NCBI GenBank assembly: GCA_002840785.1 | Contig: PHCH01000002.1 | Coordinates: forward strand, 62,001-126,000 | Length of the DNA stretch: 64,000 nucleotides | Source: Betaproteobacteria bacterium HGW-Betaproteobacteria-4 | Lineage (GTDB): Bacteria > Pseudomonadota > Gammaproteobacteria > Burkholderiales > Rhodocyclaceae | Direction: 5' to 3' | Shown: one piece after another, positions 48,276 through 55,669 of the stretch | How the letters are laid out: each line of letters starts with the position of its first letter | Numbering within the stretch: the first letter of the stretch is position 1 | Notes under the pieces: model-generated | The model's input: only the letters and a program-made list of their open reading frames with translations | What the model was told of the DNA's origin: nothing | The model's database searches: none | Position numbers and translations under genes: made by a program

Positions 48276-49049
48276 TCAGCCACGGTTACGACGACGGGAA
48301 ATGGCGCCGATGAGGCCAAGACCGGCCAGCAGCATGGCGTAGGACTCGGGCTCGGGAACGGCGGCGACCTGCAGGCTGACGTTGTCCACGCCCATGACCA
48401 TCGAACCGACGTTGCTGGCCGTCGCAAAGCGCAGGGTGTAGTTACCGCCCGCCGCCAGAAGGCCACTCAGGTCGTAGGTAAAGTCACCGTAGCTGTTCGA
48501 TTGATCCTGGAAATTACGGCCGGTCGCACCACCGAGATAAAAAGTGGCAACGACATCGCTACCGGTCGCATCGGCTGCGGCGCCGGACTTGAGAAGATCG
48601 ACACGGGCCAGATTAACCAGCGAACCTGCATCGTTGGCAGCCAGAACGTCAAGGCTGTTGCTCATGTAGGTTTTGCCTTCGACGCTGTTGTCGTTAACGA
48701 ACATCTTGAAGCTCAGGGTCGCCGCTGATACGGCCCCGGTAGAGAACGACTGCGTCATGATGAAGGCGCCCGGCCAGTAGGAATCGAGCAGTGCGTAATT
48801 GCTGCCCGAGGCGGCGCCCGTGGTCGCCCAGCCGCTGGCTGGCGAGACCGTGCCGTTGTCGACCACGACGCCGCCGGTGGCCATGGTTTCAGTCACGACC
48901 CAGCCGCTCGGTGCATAGGAACCGGCGGCATCGGCTTCGAAGCCACCGTTCTGGATCAGCTGGGTGGCGCCGGCCTGGGCGGAACCCAGCACCAGTGCGG
49001 CCAACACCAGTCCGCGAGCCGCGGAAGGGGCAAGCAGGGATTTTTTCAT
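48276..49049 (-). CDS. PEP-CTERM sorting-domain protein
   Basis: The 257-residue protein has an N-terminal signal peptide and a C-terminal sorting domain: VPEPESYAMLLAGLGLIGAI followed by SRRRNRG. The mature middle (LIQNGGFEADAAGSYAPSGW to DNVSLQV) is a carbohydrate-binding-like beta-sandwich. PEP-CTERM proteins are processed by exosortase and go to the extracellular matrix. No exosortase gene is in the window; a CPBP-type protease often seen with these systems is at 60597. The gene is upstream of phoA. Confidence 0.9.
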   Translation of the reverse strand: MKKSLLAPSAARGLVLAALVLGSAQAGATQLIQNGGFEADAAGSYAPSGWVVTETMATGGVVVDNGTVSPASGWATTGAASGSNYALLDSYWPGAFIMTQSFSTGAVSAATLSFKMFVNDNSVEGKTYMSNSLDVLAANDAGSLVNLARVDLLKSGAAADATGSDVVATFYLGGATGRNFQDQSNSYGDFTYDLSGLLAAGGNYTLRFATASNVGSMVMGVDNVSLQVAAVPEPESYAMLLAGLGLIGAISRRRNRG

Positions 49050-49169
49050 GGGGACTCCTGATTGGAATGAGTTGATTGGATACGGCTACTCATTCAGCTT
49101 AAATTTCATTTGTTACAAGCAATGCGGCACCCGACTGAGCCGAAAGGATCAGTCGGTGAAACATGTCGT

Positions 49170-50921
49170 TCACATCGAGATCAGCCGGCGATTCGCCGCC
49201 CCGGGCAGCGTGCGCAGGGAATTGCCGACAGCGGCCGTATAGTCCTCGGCTTTTACCGTGCTGACGTAATGCCAGTCGGCCCGGCACTCGCCCGGCGTGG
49301 CGGTGACCACCATGTAACCGCGGTCGCCGGTGTTGGCGTACTTGAGCGGCCCGATGATGGTTTCCAGGCCGGCGGCGACGGCGAGCGGGTTTTCGCTCGG
49401 GAAATATTCCTCGAGGCCCGGCGAGGAAACGGAGGCGACGGCGAATTCGACGCCGACGGCTTTGCCCTGGTAATCCTGGAGATCGCTGGCCCAGGCGTTG
49501 TGGGTGTCGCCGGCCAGCACGACAAGGTTCTTGTCCATTCCGCGGGCCATGGCCAGCACGGTTTCGCGGGCCATGGCGTAGCCGTCCCAGGCGTCGAGGT
49601 TGTAGGGAATGGCCGGCTGGGCGAGGATGAATTGCTCCTGCGGGGTCAGCGTGGCCGGTGCCGTCTGCGCCTTGTAGACCAGCGCCGAGTAGGCGGAGAA
49701 GCTGATCTGGCCGAGAACCAGTGGCGCCGGGATGTTCATGCGGCCCATCAGCACCTGCTGGCCGAGCATCTGCCAGGTTGCAGTTGAGCGGGAAAACTGC
49801 TGTTGCAGCCAGAGCAGTTGTTCGGCACCGAGCAACTGGCGGTCGGTATCGGCCAGATCGGCGGCAAAGCGTTCACCGTCGAAGCTGCCGTCGCTGACGA
49901 AATAGTTGGCGTATTCCATTTGCTGGTCGCGCGCGATGACGCGGGTATCAAGCATGTGCAGCGCGAGCAGGTTGCCGAAGGTGAAGCTTCGGTTGATCTG
50001 CTGCGGTCGACGCGGATCCGGGGTGCGAATCGGCAGCCATTCGTGGAAGGCCTGCAGGGCGGCGGCACGGCGGACGGTGAATTCGCCTTCGGTCGCCGAA
50101 TCATGGTTCTCGGCGCCATCCTTCCAGGTGTCGTTGGCGATTTCGTGGTCGTCCCAGACGTTGATGAAAGGCATGGCGGCATGCACGGCCTGGAGGTCGG
50201 CATCGGTGTGGTACTGGGCGTAACGCTGGCGATAGTCGTCGAGCGTGAGCAGCTCGCCGGCCGGCAGCACTTCACGGCCGAGCGCGGCGGCATCGGTCGA
50301 GGCGTAGCCGTCGCGGCCGTATTCGTAGATGTAGTCGCCGAGATGGACGGCGGCATGGATGCCTTCGAGCTTCGCCGCTTCGCGGTAGGCGTGGAAATAG
50401 CCAGCCGGGAAGTTGGAGCAGGTGAACACGGCGAGCTTGACCTGGGCAACGCTGCCCACCGGAAGGGTGCGCGTGCGACCAGCCGGCGACACCGTATGGC
50501 CGACGGCGAAGCGATAGTGATAGACGGTGTCCGGCTTGAGGCCGCTGACATCGACCTTGACGGTGTGGTCCTTGCGGCCATCGGTGAGCGCGATACCGGC
50601 GCGGACGACGCGACGGAAGGCCGCGTCCAGAGCCATTTCCCACTTGACCGGAACGATGCCGCCGCGCTCGCTGGTAATCCGCGTCCAGATGATGACCTTG
50701 CGGGCGAGCGGGTCGCCGCTGGCCACGCCGTGCGCGAAACTGACCTTGTGCCGATGCGGAAAGTGGGCCAGCGCACGCAGTTCATCGAACTGTCGGTCGT
50801 CGGCATCGAAGCCGTGGGCCATGGCACGCAATGGCAGCAGGCTGCCGGCCGAGGCGGCGACGCCTCCCATGGCGAAATGTCGGAGGAAACGGCGACGTTG
50901 GGTCGGAGTGCGAGTGGTCAT
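49170..50921 (-). CDS. phoD: PhoD-like alkaline phosphatase/phosphodiesterase
   Basis: The 583-residue protein has a twin-arginine signal (QRRRFLRHFAMGG, cleavage near RAMAHG). An N-terminal fibronectin-like domain (about 55-170) precedes the metallophosphatase domain: CSNFPAGYF, HLGDYIYEYG, VWDDHEIANDTW, LAGDTHNAW. These are the Ca/Fe-binding motifs of PhoD. It is exported folded and releases phosphate from phosphodi- and monoesters. A Pho-box candidate lies 48-76 bp upstream, which agrees with the PhoB gene at 59810. Confidence 0.9.
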   Translation of the reverse strand: MTTRTPTQRRRFLRHFAMGGVAASAGSLLPLRAMAHGFDADDRQFDELRALAHFPHRHKVSFAHGVASGDPLARKVIIWTRITSERGGIVPVKWEMALDAAFRRVVRAGIALTDGRKDHTVKVDVSGLKPDTVYHYRFAVGHTVSPAGRTRTLPVGSVAQVKLAVFTCSNFPAGYFHAYREAAKLEGIHAAVHLGDYIYEYGRDGYASTDAAALGREVLPAGELLTLDDYRQRYAQYHTDADLQAVHAAMPFINVWDDHEIANDTWKDGAENHDSATEGEFTVRRAAALQAFHEWLPIRTPDPRRPQQINRSFTFGNLLALHMLDTRVIARDQQMEYANYFVSDGSFDGERFAADLADTDRQLLGAEQLLWLQQQFSRSTATWQMLGQQVLMGRMNIPAPLVLGQISFSAYSALVYKAQTAPATLTPQEQFILAQPAIPYNLDAWDGYAMARETVLAMARGMDKNLVVLAGDTHNAWASDLQDYQGKAVGVEFAVASVSSPGLEEYFPSENPLAVAAGLETIIGPLKYANTGDRGYMVVTATPGECRADWHYVSTVKAEDYTAAVGNSLRTLPGAANRRLISM

Positions 50922-50968
50922 GAGGGCTGCCTGGAGGATATGAAGGTAGCCCAGCCTAGCGGCGGAGA

Positions 50969-50997
50969 ATTACAACAGCATTGCCGGAAAATGTCAG
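50969..50997 (-). promoter_or_regulatory. Candidate Pho box upstream of phoD
   Basis: On the minus strand CTGACAT, CGGCAAT and TTGTAAT occur at 11-bp periodicity (four bases between units). The first unit matches the PhoB half-site CTGTCAT at 6 of 7, the others at 4-5 of 7. Its place before a phosphatase supports it. Confidence 0.4.
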
Positions 50998-51063
50998 CGG
51001 AATTGGCGGGCGGCAATCCAGGGCCTGGCGTACATTCGGCCGCGGCAGGCCCGGCCCAACAGC

Positions 51064-51363
51064 TTATTGCGAGAAGTCGGCCGACTGCCCGAGGATGAAC
51101 GCATGACCGACCGACAGGCTGGAGTCGAACAGGCCGTCGTCGGCAAAGGCATCGGGGTCGTCGTCATCCAGACCGTCGGCGGCATCGAGTCGGCGGTCCA
51201 GCCCGAGCGCCCGGATCTCGGCGGCCAGTTCATGGTCGGAGAGTTCCCGGAAGCCGCGAAAGCCGTTCTCGAGCACCCTTTGCAGGTGCAAATAGCGCGC
51301 CAGATCGTCCCGGTATTCAAGGCGGTCAAGGACCAGCAATCGAATCATTTCGTCACGCGTCAT
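51064..51363 (-). CDS. Small acidic protein of unknown function
   Basis: This is a 99-residue soluble protein. The N-terminal half is helical and charged (MTRDEMIRLLVLDRLEYRDD and HLQRVLENGFRGFRELSDHE). The C-terminal half is rich in Asp (GLDDDDPDAFADDG). No signal peptide or known domain is visible. The AAGGAGAAAGAACGCC upstream of ATG 51363 supports it as a real gene. It precedes phoD on the same strand with a 142-bp gap. Confidence 0.65.
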   Translation of the reverse strand: MTRDEMIRLLVLDRLEYRDDLARYLHLQRVLENGFRGFRELSDHELAAEIRALGLDRRLDAADGLDDDDPDAFADDGLFDSSLSVGHAFILGQSADFSQ

Positions 51364-51450
51364 GGCGTTCTTTCTCCTTCGCTCAAGCAGCCAAAATATA
51401 AGGCTGCCTCGTTACCTCCCGGTGAACAAAATATGACGATCGATTGCAAA

Positions 51451-51503
51451 CGGCCGTTCCTCCCGGCGGGATGAACGGCCGCAATAAATCCCGCCGAAGC
51501 GGG
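51451..51503 (-). terminator. Tandem hairpin terminator after the esterase gene
   Basis: In the direction of the esterase gene, CCCGC-TTCG-GCGGG followed by ATTTATT (51490-51503) comes first. Then CGGCCGTTC pairs with GAACGGCCG (51451-51481). The first hairpin fits a Rho-independent terminator. Confidence 0.65.
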
Positions 51504-51513
51504 CAACGTCGGA

Positions 51514-53025
51514 TCAGGGCGCCAGCAGTTCGGCGCAGTGTCCCGGCTGGGCCGGTTCGTCGGCGATGGCGGCGCCGCGGGCTATGCACTGGTCGGGCGG
51601 CAGAGCCTTGCCCTGCTCGACGTGACTGACCAGCAGATCGAAAGCGCGCTGGGCGTGCGGCTGGATGAATTCCAGTTGCGGCAGGCTCAGCTTGTAGGTC
51701 TCGATGTGGTTGCCGTTCTGCACTTCGTAGAGCCGGTAGGCCGGGTGGCGATCGTGGTGATGGTGACGGCGCCGATCATGCTCGTCGTCATCAAAGCGCT
51801 CCGTACTGCTCGCCGCCACCTTGCGGGCGTAGGCGCGGGCATGGTGATCGATCGGCAGCAGCGCGTCCATGGTGCCGGCGACGGTGATCAGCGGTCGCTG
51901 GATGCGGCCGGTGGTGGCGAAGTCGGCGATGTTGCCGTCGGCCCCGGAGACCGGCAGCCGGGCGAAGTAGTTGTAATTCTCCGGCCCGCTGCCGTAGGTG
52001 TCGTAGCTCGGATCGAGGCGCTTCTGCCACTGGCACAGTGTCACTTCCCAGAACGAGGCGGAATTCATCGACCACAGCGAGCCGGTACCGGACCCCAGTT
52101 CGGGCGGGTAGCCGGCGCCGCGGATGTTCTTGGCGGCGGTGCTGCTTGCATCACCGCCGCTGGCGACATAGTCGGGGAAGTTGAGGACGGCCGTCGGCAG
52201 ATCGGTCAGCAGGTTCGGGCCGCCTTCGTCGACGAAAGTGCCTTCCCAATCGACGCCGCCATCGAACCATTCCGGCGCCGACTCAACGGCCCGCCGGACC
52301 TGGTAGGCGCCGTTCGAGGTGCCGACGGCGTAGGTGTAGCGCGGCGATTTTCCGTAGTTGGCGGCGGCGCCTTTGTGGGCAAGTTTGGAGGCGAGCACCA
52401 TGTAGTCGCGCCAGCGCGTGAATTCCTGGCCCGGGCCGTTATCGTAGAACTGGACCCACAGCGGCGAACCCGGGTTGAGGCGGCAGGCCAGCGGATCGCT
52501 GGGGTCGCTTAACTTGAGGTTGAGCACGCCCTTGTTCTGCGAGGCGTAGGCGTAGCCTTTCTGGACGACGTAATCGCTCCAGGCGAAATCGCCGTTGAAC
52601 TCGCTGCGCGTGCCGGAGGCGCCGGCGACCACAAGGCGACCGTTCCATTTGGCCGGCAGCCGCAACAGGAAGCGGGCCTGGCCGGTCGGGTCGCTGGCGA
52701 TCCGCGCGTTGAGTTGGACGCCGGGCACCGCGGCGGTGATCGGCGGGCGATTGGCGGCGTCGGGCGAAATCGTCGCGCGGTCGGTCTGCGGCGTGAAGGC
52801 GAAGGGCGGCAGGCCGGGCAGCGAATTGTTGGCCGGGGTGGTATCCGGGTTGGCCGTGGTCAGGTCGGCGCTGTCGACGCAGCTGACGTCGGCCAGTTGG
52901 TTGCCGAAAGCGTGGACCAGATTGGCACACCGATCGGCCTGGGCAGCACCGGCACCGAGCAACATGAGCAACGCGCCGAGGCAGCGGACGGCCGGTAGCG
53001 ACGGCGCAATAGTTGGTCTTTTCAT
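51514..53025 (-). CDS. Tannase/feruloyl esterase-like alpha/beta hydrolase, exported
   Basis: The 503-residue precursor has a signal peptide (CLGALLMLLGAGAAQA). The body shows VAGASG and AVGTSNGAYQVRRAVES, the likely nucleophile Ser in G-T-S-N-G, and NGNHIETYK near the C-terminus, which would supply the His. It resembles the tannase/feruloyl esterase family and 3-hydroxybutyrate oligomer hydrolases; I cannot choose between them. An unusual His/Asp/Arg-rich insertion (DDDEHDRRRHHHHDRH, about 425) interrupts the C-terminal part. ATG 53025 follows AAGGAGACAAAAC. Confidence 0.75.
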   Translation of the reverse strand: MKRPTIAPSLPAVRCLGALLMLLGAGAAQADRCANLVHAFGNQLADVSCVDSADLTTANPDTTPANNSLPGLPPFAFTPQTDRATISPDAANRPPITAAVPGVQLNARIASDPTGQARFLLRLPAKWNGRLVVAGASGTRSEFNGDFAWSDYVVQKGYAYASQNKGVLNLKLSDPSDPLACRLNPGSPLWVQFYDNGPGQEFTRWRDYMVLASKLAHKGAAANYGKSPRYTYAVGTSNGAYQVRRAVESAPEWFDGGVDWEGTFVDEGGPNLLTDLPTAVLNFPDYVASGGDASSTAAKNIRGAGYPPELGSGTGSLWSMNSASFWEVTLCQWQKRLDPSYDTYGSGPENYNYFARLPVSGADGNIADFATTGRIQRPLITVAGTMDALLPIDHHARAYARKVAASSTERFDDDEHDRRRHHHHDRHPAYRLYEVQNGNHIETYKLSLPQLEFIQPHAQRAFDLLVSHVEQGKALPPDQCIARGAAIADEPAQPGHCAELLAP

Positions 53026-53034
53026 GTTTTGTCT

Positions 53035-53073
53035 CCTTCTGATTTTGGGGAAATTTTCCGGTTGACCGTAACA
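53035..53073 (-). repeat. 39-bp dispersed repeat, copy 4
   Basis: The minus strand reads TGTTACGGTCAACCGGAAAA then TTTCCCCAAAATC. It lies just upstream of the esterase ribosome-binding site. Confidence 0.65.
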
Positions 53074-53154
53074 ATGTGCCGCCAATGACGCCGGGGAACC
53101 TCGTCACGTCAGGACGATCATTGACGCCAATTGTTTCAATTCATCGCCCCGACA

Positions 53155-53172
53155 ATGAGCCGTTCGGCTCAT
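53155..53172. repeat. Small perfect hairpin
   Basis: ATGAGCC-GTTC-GGCTCAT lies in the gap between the esterase and the secretion operon. There is no T-run; it may be a structured leader or stop. Confidence 0.45.
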
Positions 53173-53214
53173 CCCGGACGGGCCGGCCCGGCAATCTCGA
53201 GCGCTGGCGAAACA

Positions 53215-53249
53215 ATGACGATGGAATTTCGATAAAGTTCCATTGTCAT
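53215..53249. repeat. Imperfect 12-bp inverted repeat
   Basis: ATGACGATGGAA faces TTCCATTGTCAT across 11 bp with one mismatch. It lies 46 bp beyond the end of the secretion operon and may help end its transcription or serve as an operator for the esterase gene. Confidence 0.45.
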
Positions 53250-53294
53250 CAACCAGCCGGGCGAACATGAAACCGGCGATAACCTGGTTTTGCC

Positions 53295-53834
53295 CTATTT
53301 GTCGGGTCCGATGACCAGCGTCTGGATTTCCTTCAGCGGCTGGTAGAGCAATGTCATCCGCCCGCCGGAGATTTCCTCGACGCTGTAGGTGCCGTTGATG
53401 ACGTCGCCGACCCTGGCGATGACGTGCTTGCCCTGATGGCTCAGGAAGACGCGGATTTCCCCTGCGTCGTTGAGCTTGCCCAGATATTTGAACGGCAACG
53501 GCGGCGCTGTCGGCCTGGACGGTGGCGGCGGGGGCGGCGCGACATACCAACTCTTGTTGCGGAAGGGGTCGATGCGCGTCTCGTCCGCCTCCGTCTTGCT
53601 CTCGTCGACCGGTGCCGGCTCGGGAAAACTCAGCGGGGCAGCGGCCAATTCGGTCGTCCGTTCCTTCGCCCAGGCCCGCCGGCTTTCCGCTTGCGACGAC
53701 GCCGCCGATTTGCTGGCGACACCGCCCTTGCGCTGGATTTTCTCCGGCACCGGTTCGTCCTCAACCAGATAGCCGGCGACGAGGGTGGCCGAGAGCAGGC
53801 CGCCGAGGATGATCCAGCGTTGTTTCGGCGTCAT
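53295..53834 (-). CDS. GspC/PilP-like periplasmic protein (secretion system)
   Basis: The 179-residue protein has one N-terminal membrane helix (WIILGGLLSATLVAGYLV) and a proline-rich stretch (APPPPPPSRPTAPPLP). A C-terminal beta domain (about 115-175; PFKYLGKLNDAGEIRVFLSH, VGDVINGTYSVEEI) has the homology-region look of GspC/PilP proteins. It is last in a minus-strand run from gspG and overlaps the previous gene by 4 bp. Such proteins link inner-membrane assembly parts to the secretin, which is absent here. Confidence 0.7.
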   Translation of the reverse strand: MTPKQRWIILGGLLSATLVAGYLVEDEPVPEKIQRKGGVASKSAASSQAESRRAWAKERTTELAAAPLSFPEPAPVDESKTEADETRIDPFRNKSWYVAPPPPPPSRPTAPPLPFKYLGKLNDAGEIRVFLSHQGKHVIARVGDVINGTYSVEEISGGRMTLLYQPLKEIQTLVIGPDK

Positions 53835-54400
53835 GCTGCCTTCCTCCGGCCGAAGAGGATGAAGCGCAATTGCGCCTCGACCTCGGCGCTGCCAATGTTT
53901 TCGCGGCGCAGGCTGATGTCCTCGACGGCCAGATCGGGGAACGCCTGGCGCACCGCCACCACGTAGCGGCGTATGGTCATGTAACTGCCCTTGACCGGCA
54001 GGTTCAGCACGTAGCGGTCGAACAGGCCATCCTTGCCCGGCACCAGGCGATAGTCGCCGGTCGGGACTTGCAGGCCTTCCTTGCTCGCCAGTTCAAGCAG
54101 GCGACCGAGTTCGGCGTTGAGCTGGTCCTCGCTCGGGAAACGGTCGAGCAGGCGCTGCCGCGTATCTTCCGGGGTCACCCGCTCGATCTTGTGTTCCAGC
54201 GCGGCACGGCGGGCGCTGCGTTCGAGACTGGCCAGACGACGCTCACCCTCCTCGATGGCCGCTTCCCGGCCGGGCAACACGACAACATGAATCAGCGTGG
54301 CGGCCACGACCAGCAAAAAGGCGATCAGCGGCAGCACCGGCAGATTGGCCGCGGCAAAGCGCAAGCGGGCGAGCAGGAGGTTCAGGAACCGGTCAGCCAT
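53831..54400 (-). CDS. PilO/GspM-like inner-membrane protein
   Basis: The 189-residue protein has one membrane helix (VLPLIAFLLVVAATLIHVVV), a coiled coil (about 45-90) and a C-terminal ferredoxin-like domain (about 95-185; YVLNLPVKGSYMTIRRYVVAV). The order PilM, PilN, PilO, PilP-like after gspE matches type IV pilus and type II secretion platforms. Confidence 0.75.
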   Translation of the reverse strand: MADRFLNLLLARLRFAAANLPVLPLIAFLLVVAATLIHVVVLPGREAAIEEGERRLASLERSARRAALEHKIERVTPEDTRQRLLDRFPSEDQLNAELGRLLELASKEGLQVPTGDYRLVPGKDGLFDRYVLNLPVKGSYMTIRRYVVAVRQAFPDLAVEDISLRRENIGSAEVEAQLRFILFGRRKAA

Positions 54401-54909
54401 GTCGCGGCAATCTCGAAAAGGATGGGCTGTTGCGGGTCGCTTTGCTTGATCTGGTGCGAGAGCAGCACGGCGTTGGCCAGCGGTTCGCGGCGCAGGGCTT
54501 CGACAAAGGCCAGCGCCGCCGCCATGTTGCGCGCCTCGCCGGAAATCTGCACCGCCTTGCCGGCCGCGCCGGGGCGAATGGCGAGCAGCGCGACGTCCTC
54601 GCCGGTGGCCGCGTCGATGCTGCGGTAAAGCTTCTCCCAGTCGATGCGGATGAGGGCTATGGTCTGGCGCAGGGTCTTGCCTTCCTCTGCCGAAAAGACG
54701 TTTTCCGGGCGGCTGTCGCGGCGGCCGGCATCGACCCGGTCAGCGCGGCGCTGGGCCTGGGCCAGCCTAGCTTCGACTTCTTCCTGCTGGCCGAGCAGCG
54801 CGCGATCCTCGAGCCAGGCGTCGGCACAAAGCACGACGCCGGCGAGGAGCAGGACGACCGTCAGCAGACCGGGTCGGCGCGGCTGAAAATCCAGGCCGAG
54901 ATCACGCAT
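54382..54909 (-). CDS. PilN/GspL-C-like inner-membrane protein
   Basis: The 175-residue protein has a short cytoplasmic start (MRDLGLDFQPRRPG), one membrane helix (LLTVVLLLAGVVLCADAWL), a coiled coil (about 40-75) and a ferredoxin-like domain (about 90-170). It overlaps the genes on both sides (8 and 19 bp), indicating tight coupling. Confidence 0.75.
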   Translation of the reverse strand: MRDLGLDFQPRRPGLLTVVLLLAGVVLCADAWLEDRALLGQQEEVEARLAQAQRRADRVDAGRRDSRPENVFSAEEGKTLRQTIALIRIDWEKLYRSIDAATGEDVALLAIRPGAAGKAVQISGEARNMAAALAFVEALRREPLANAVLLSHQIKQSDPQQPILFEIAATWLTGS

Positions 54910-55669
54910 GGGCGCCTCCGGCGACGGGCGCGACCAGCGTCGTTTCCCAGCCGCCAGCGAGTTTCGGGGCGGCGACAGCAGTTGTTGAAATCAGCACTTT
55001 TTTCCCGTTGACCGTAGCAGACTCTACGGCCAGCAAGCCGGCCAGCTCACCCGCCAGAATGGCCGGCTCCGTCGTACTGGCGCGGTGATTACGCAGACTG
55101 GCAATCTCGCCGTCGCGAACGCCGGCTAGGGTCAGCCAGCCGAGGTCGAGGCAGGCCAGCCAGCCGTCGTTCAACTGGGTCTGCTGCGCTGCCAGTTCGG
55201 CGATCAGCCGCGGCTGCACGCTGTTCAGACGCAGGCGCCGGGCCTTGGCGGCGGCGCGCAAGCCGGCCAGCAACTGGCGGTCGATACCGGCGGCAATGCC
55301 GTTCTTGCCGAAGGCCGGACGGTCGAGGGCGATGTCCAGCGCCGCCGCCCGTTCGCCCAGCGCGTTGCGAAACAGGGCGCAGGCCATGTCCAGTCGGGCC
55401 GCCTTGCCGGTCAACATCTCGCTCCACGGCAGCAAGGTGTAGCGGACCAGATGGTCGGCGACGATGATGCGCAGGGCAGCGCCCTGGCCGGCCGTCTTGA
55501 GCAAGGCGTCGGCGGCGGCCAGCACCGGCTGCCAGTCGGCTTCGCCCGGCGTCGGCGGCGCCACCTCGGCCGTTTGGCTGGACGGCGCACCGCGCCACGG
55601 CTGCCGTTCGAGAACGACGCGCTGCGGGTGAATGAAGAGGGTCAGGCGGTCAAGCCACGAAAGTGACAC
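54902..55669 (-). CDS. PilM/GspL-N-like actin-fold protein
   Basis: This 255-residue soluble protein resembles the actin-like domain of PilM or the cytoplasmic part of GspL, though nucleotide-binding motifs are weak (LACLDLGWLTLAGVRDGE). The conserved start SLSWLDRLTLFIHPQRVVL is seen. It overlaps the gspE stop by 20 bp. Together with PilN-like it would act as a split GspL. Confidence 0.65.
   Translation of the reverse strand: MSLSWLDRLTLFIHPQRVVLERQPWRGAPSSQTAEVAPPTPGEADWQPVLAAADALLKTAGQGAALRIIVADHLVRYTLLPWSEMLTGKAARLDMACALFRNALGERAAALDIALDRPAFGKNGIAAGIDRQLLAGLRAAAKARRLRLNSVQPRLIAELAAQQTQLNDGWLACLDLGWLTLAGVRDGEIASLRNHRASTTEPAILAGELAGLLAVESATVNGKKVLISTTAVAAPKLAGGWETTLVAPVAGGAHA
54981..55019 (-). 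repeat. 39-bp repeat family, copy inside PilM-like gene (weak)
   Basis: The minus strand starts TGCTACGGTCAACGGGAAAA. It codes in frame for ATVNGKKVLIS, so chance is possible. Confidence 0.3.

Noticed and set aside
46734-48728. A 664-residue plus-strand frame opposite phoA
   Set aside because: It is antisense to alkaline phosphatase with all metal ligands; a shadow frame.
49090-49125. Possible Pho box before the PEP-CTERM/phoA run
   Set aside because: TTTCATTTGTTACA is suggestive, but the units do not hold the 11-bp periodicity expected of PhoB sites.
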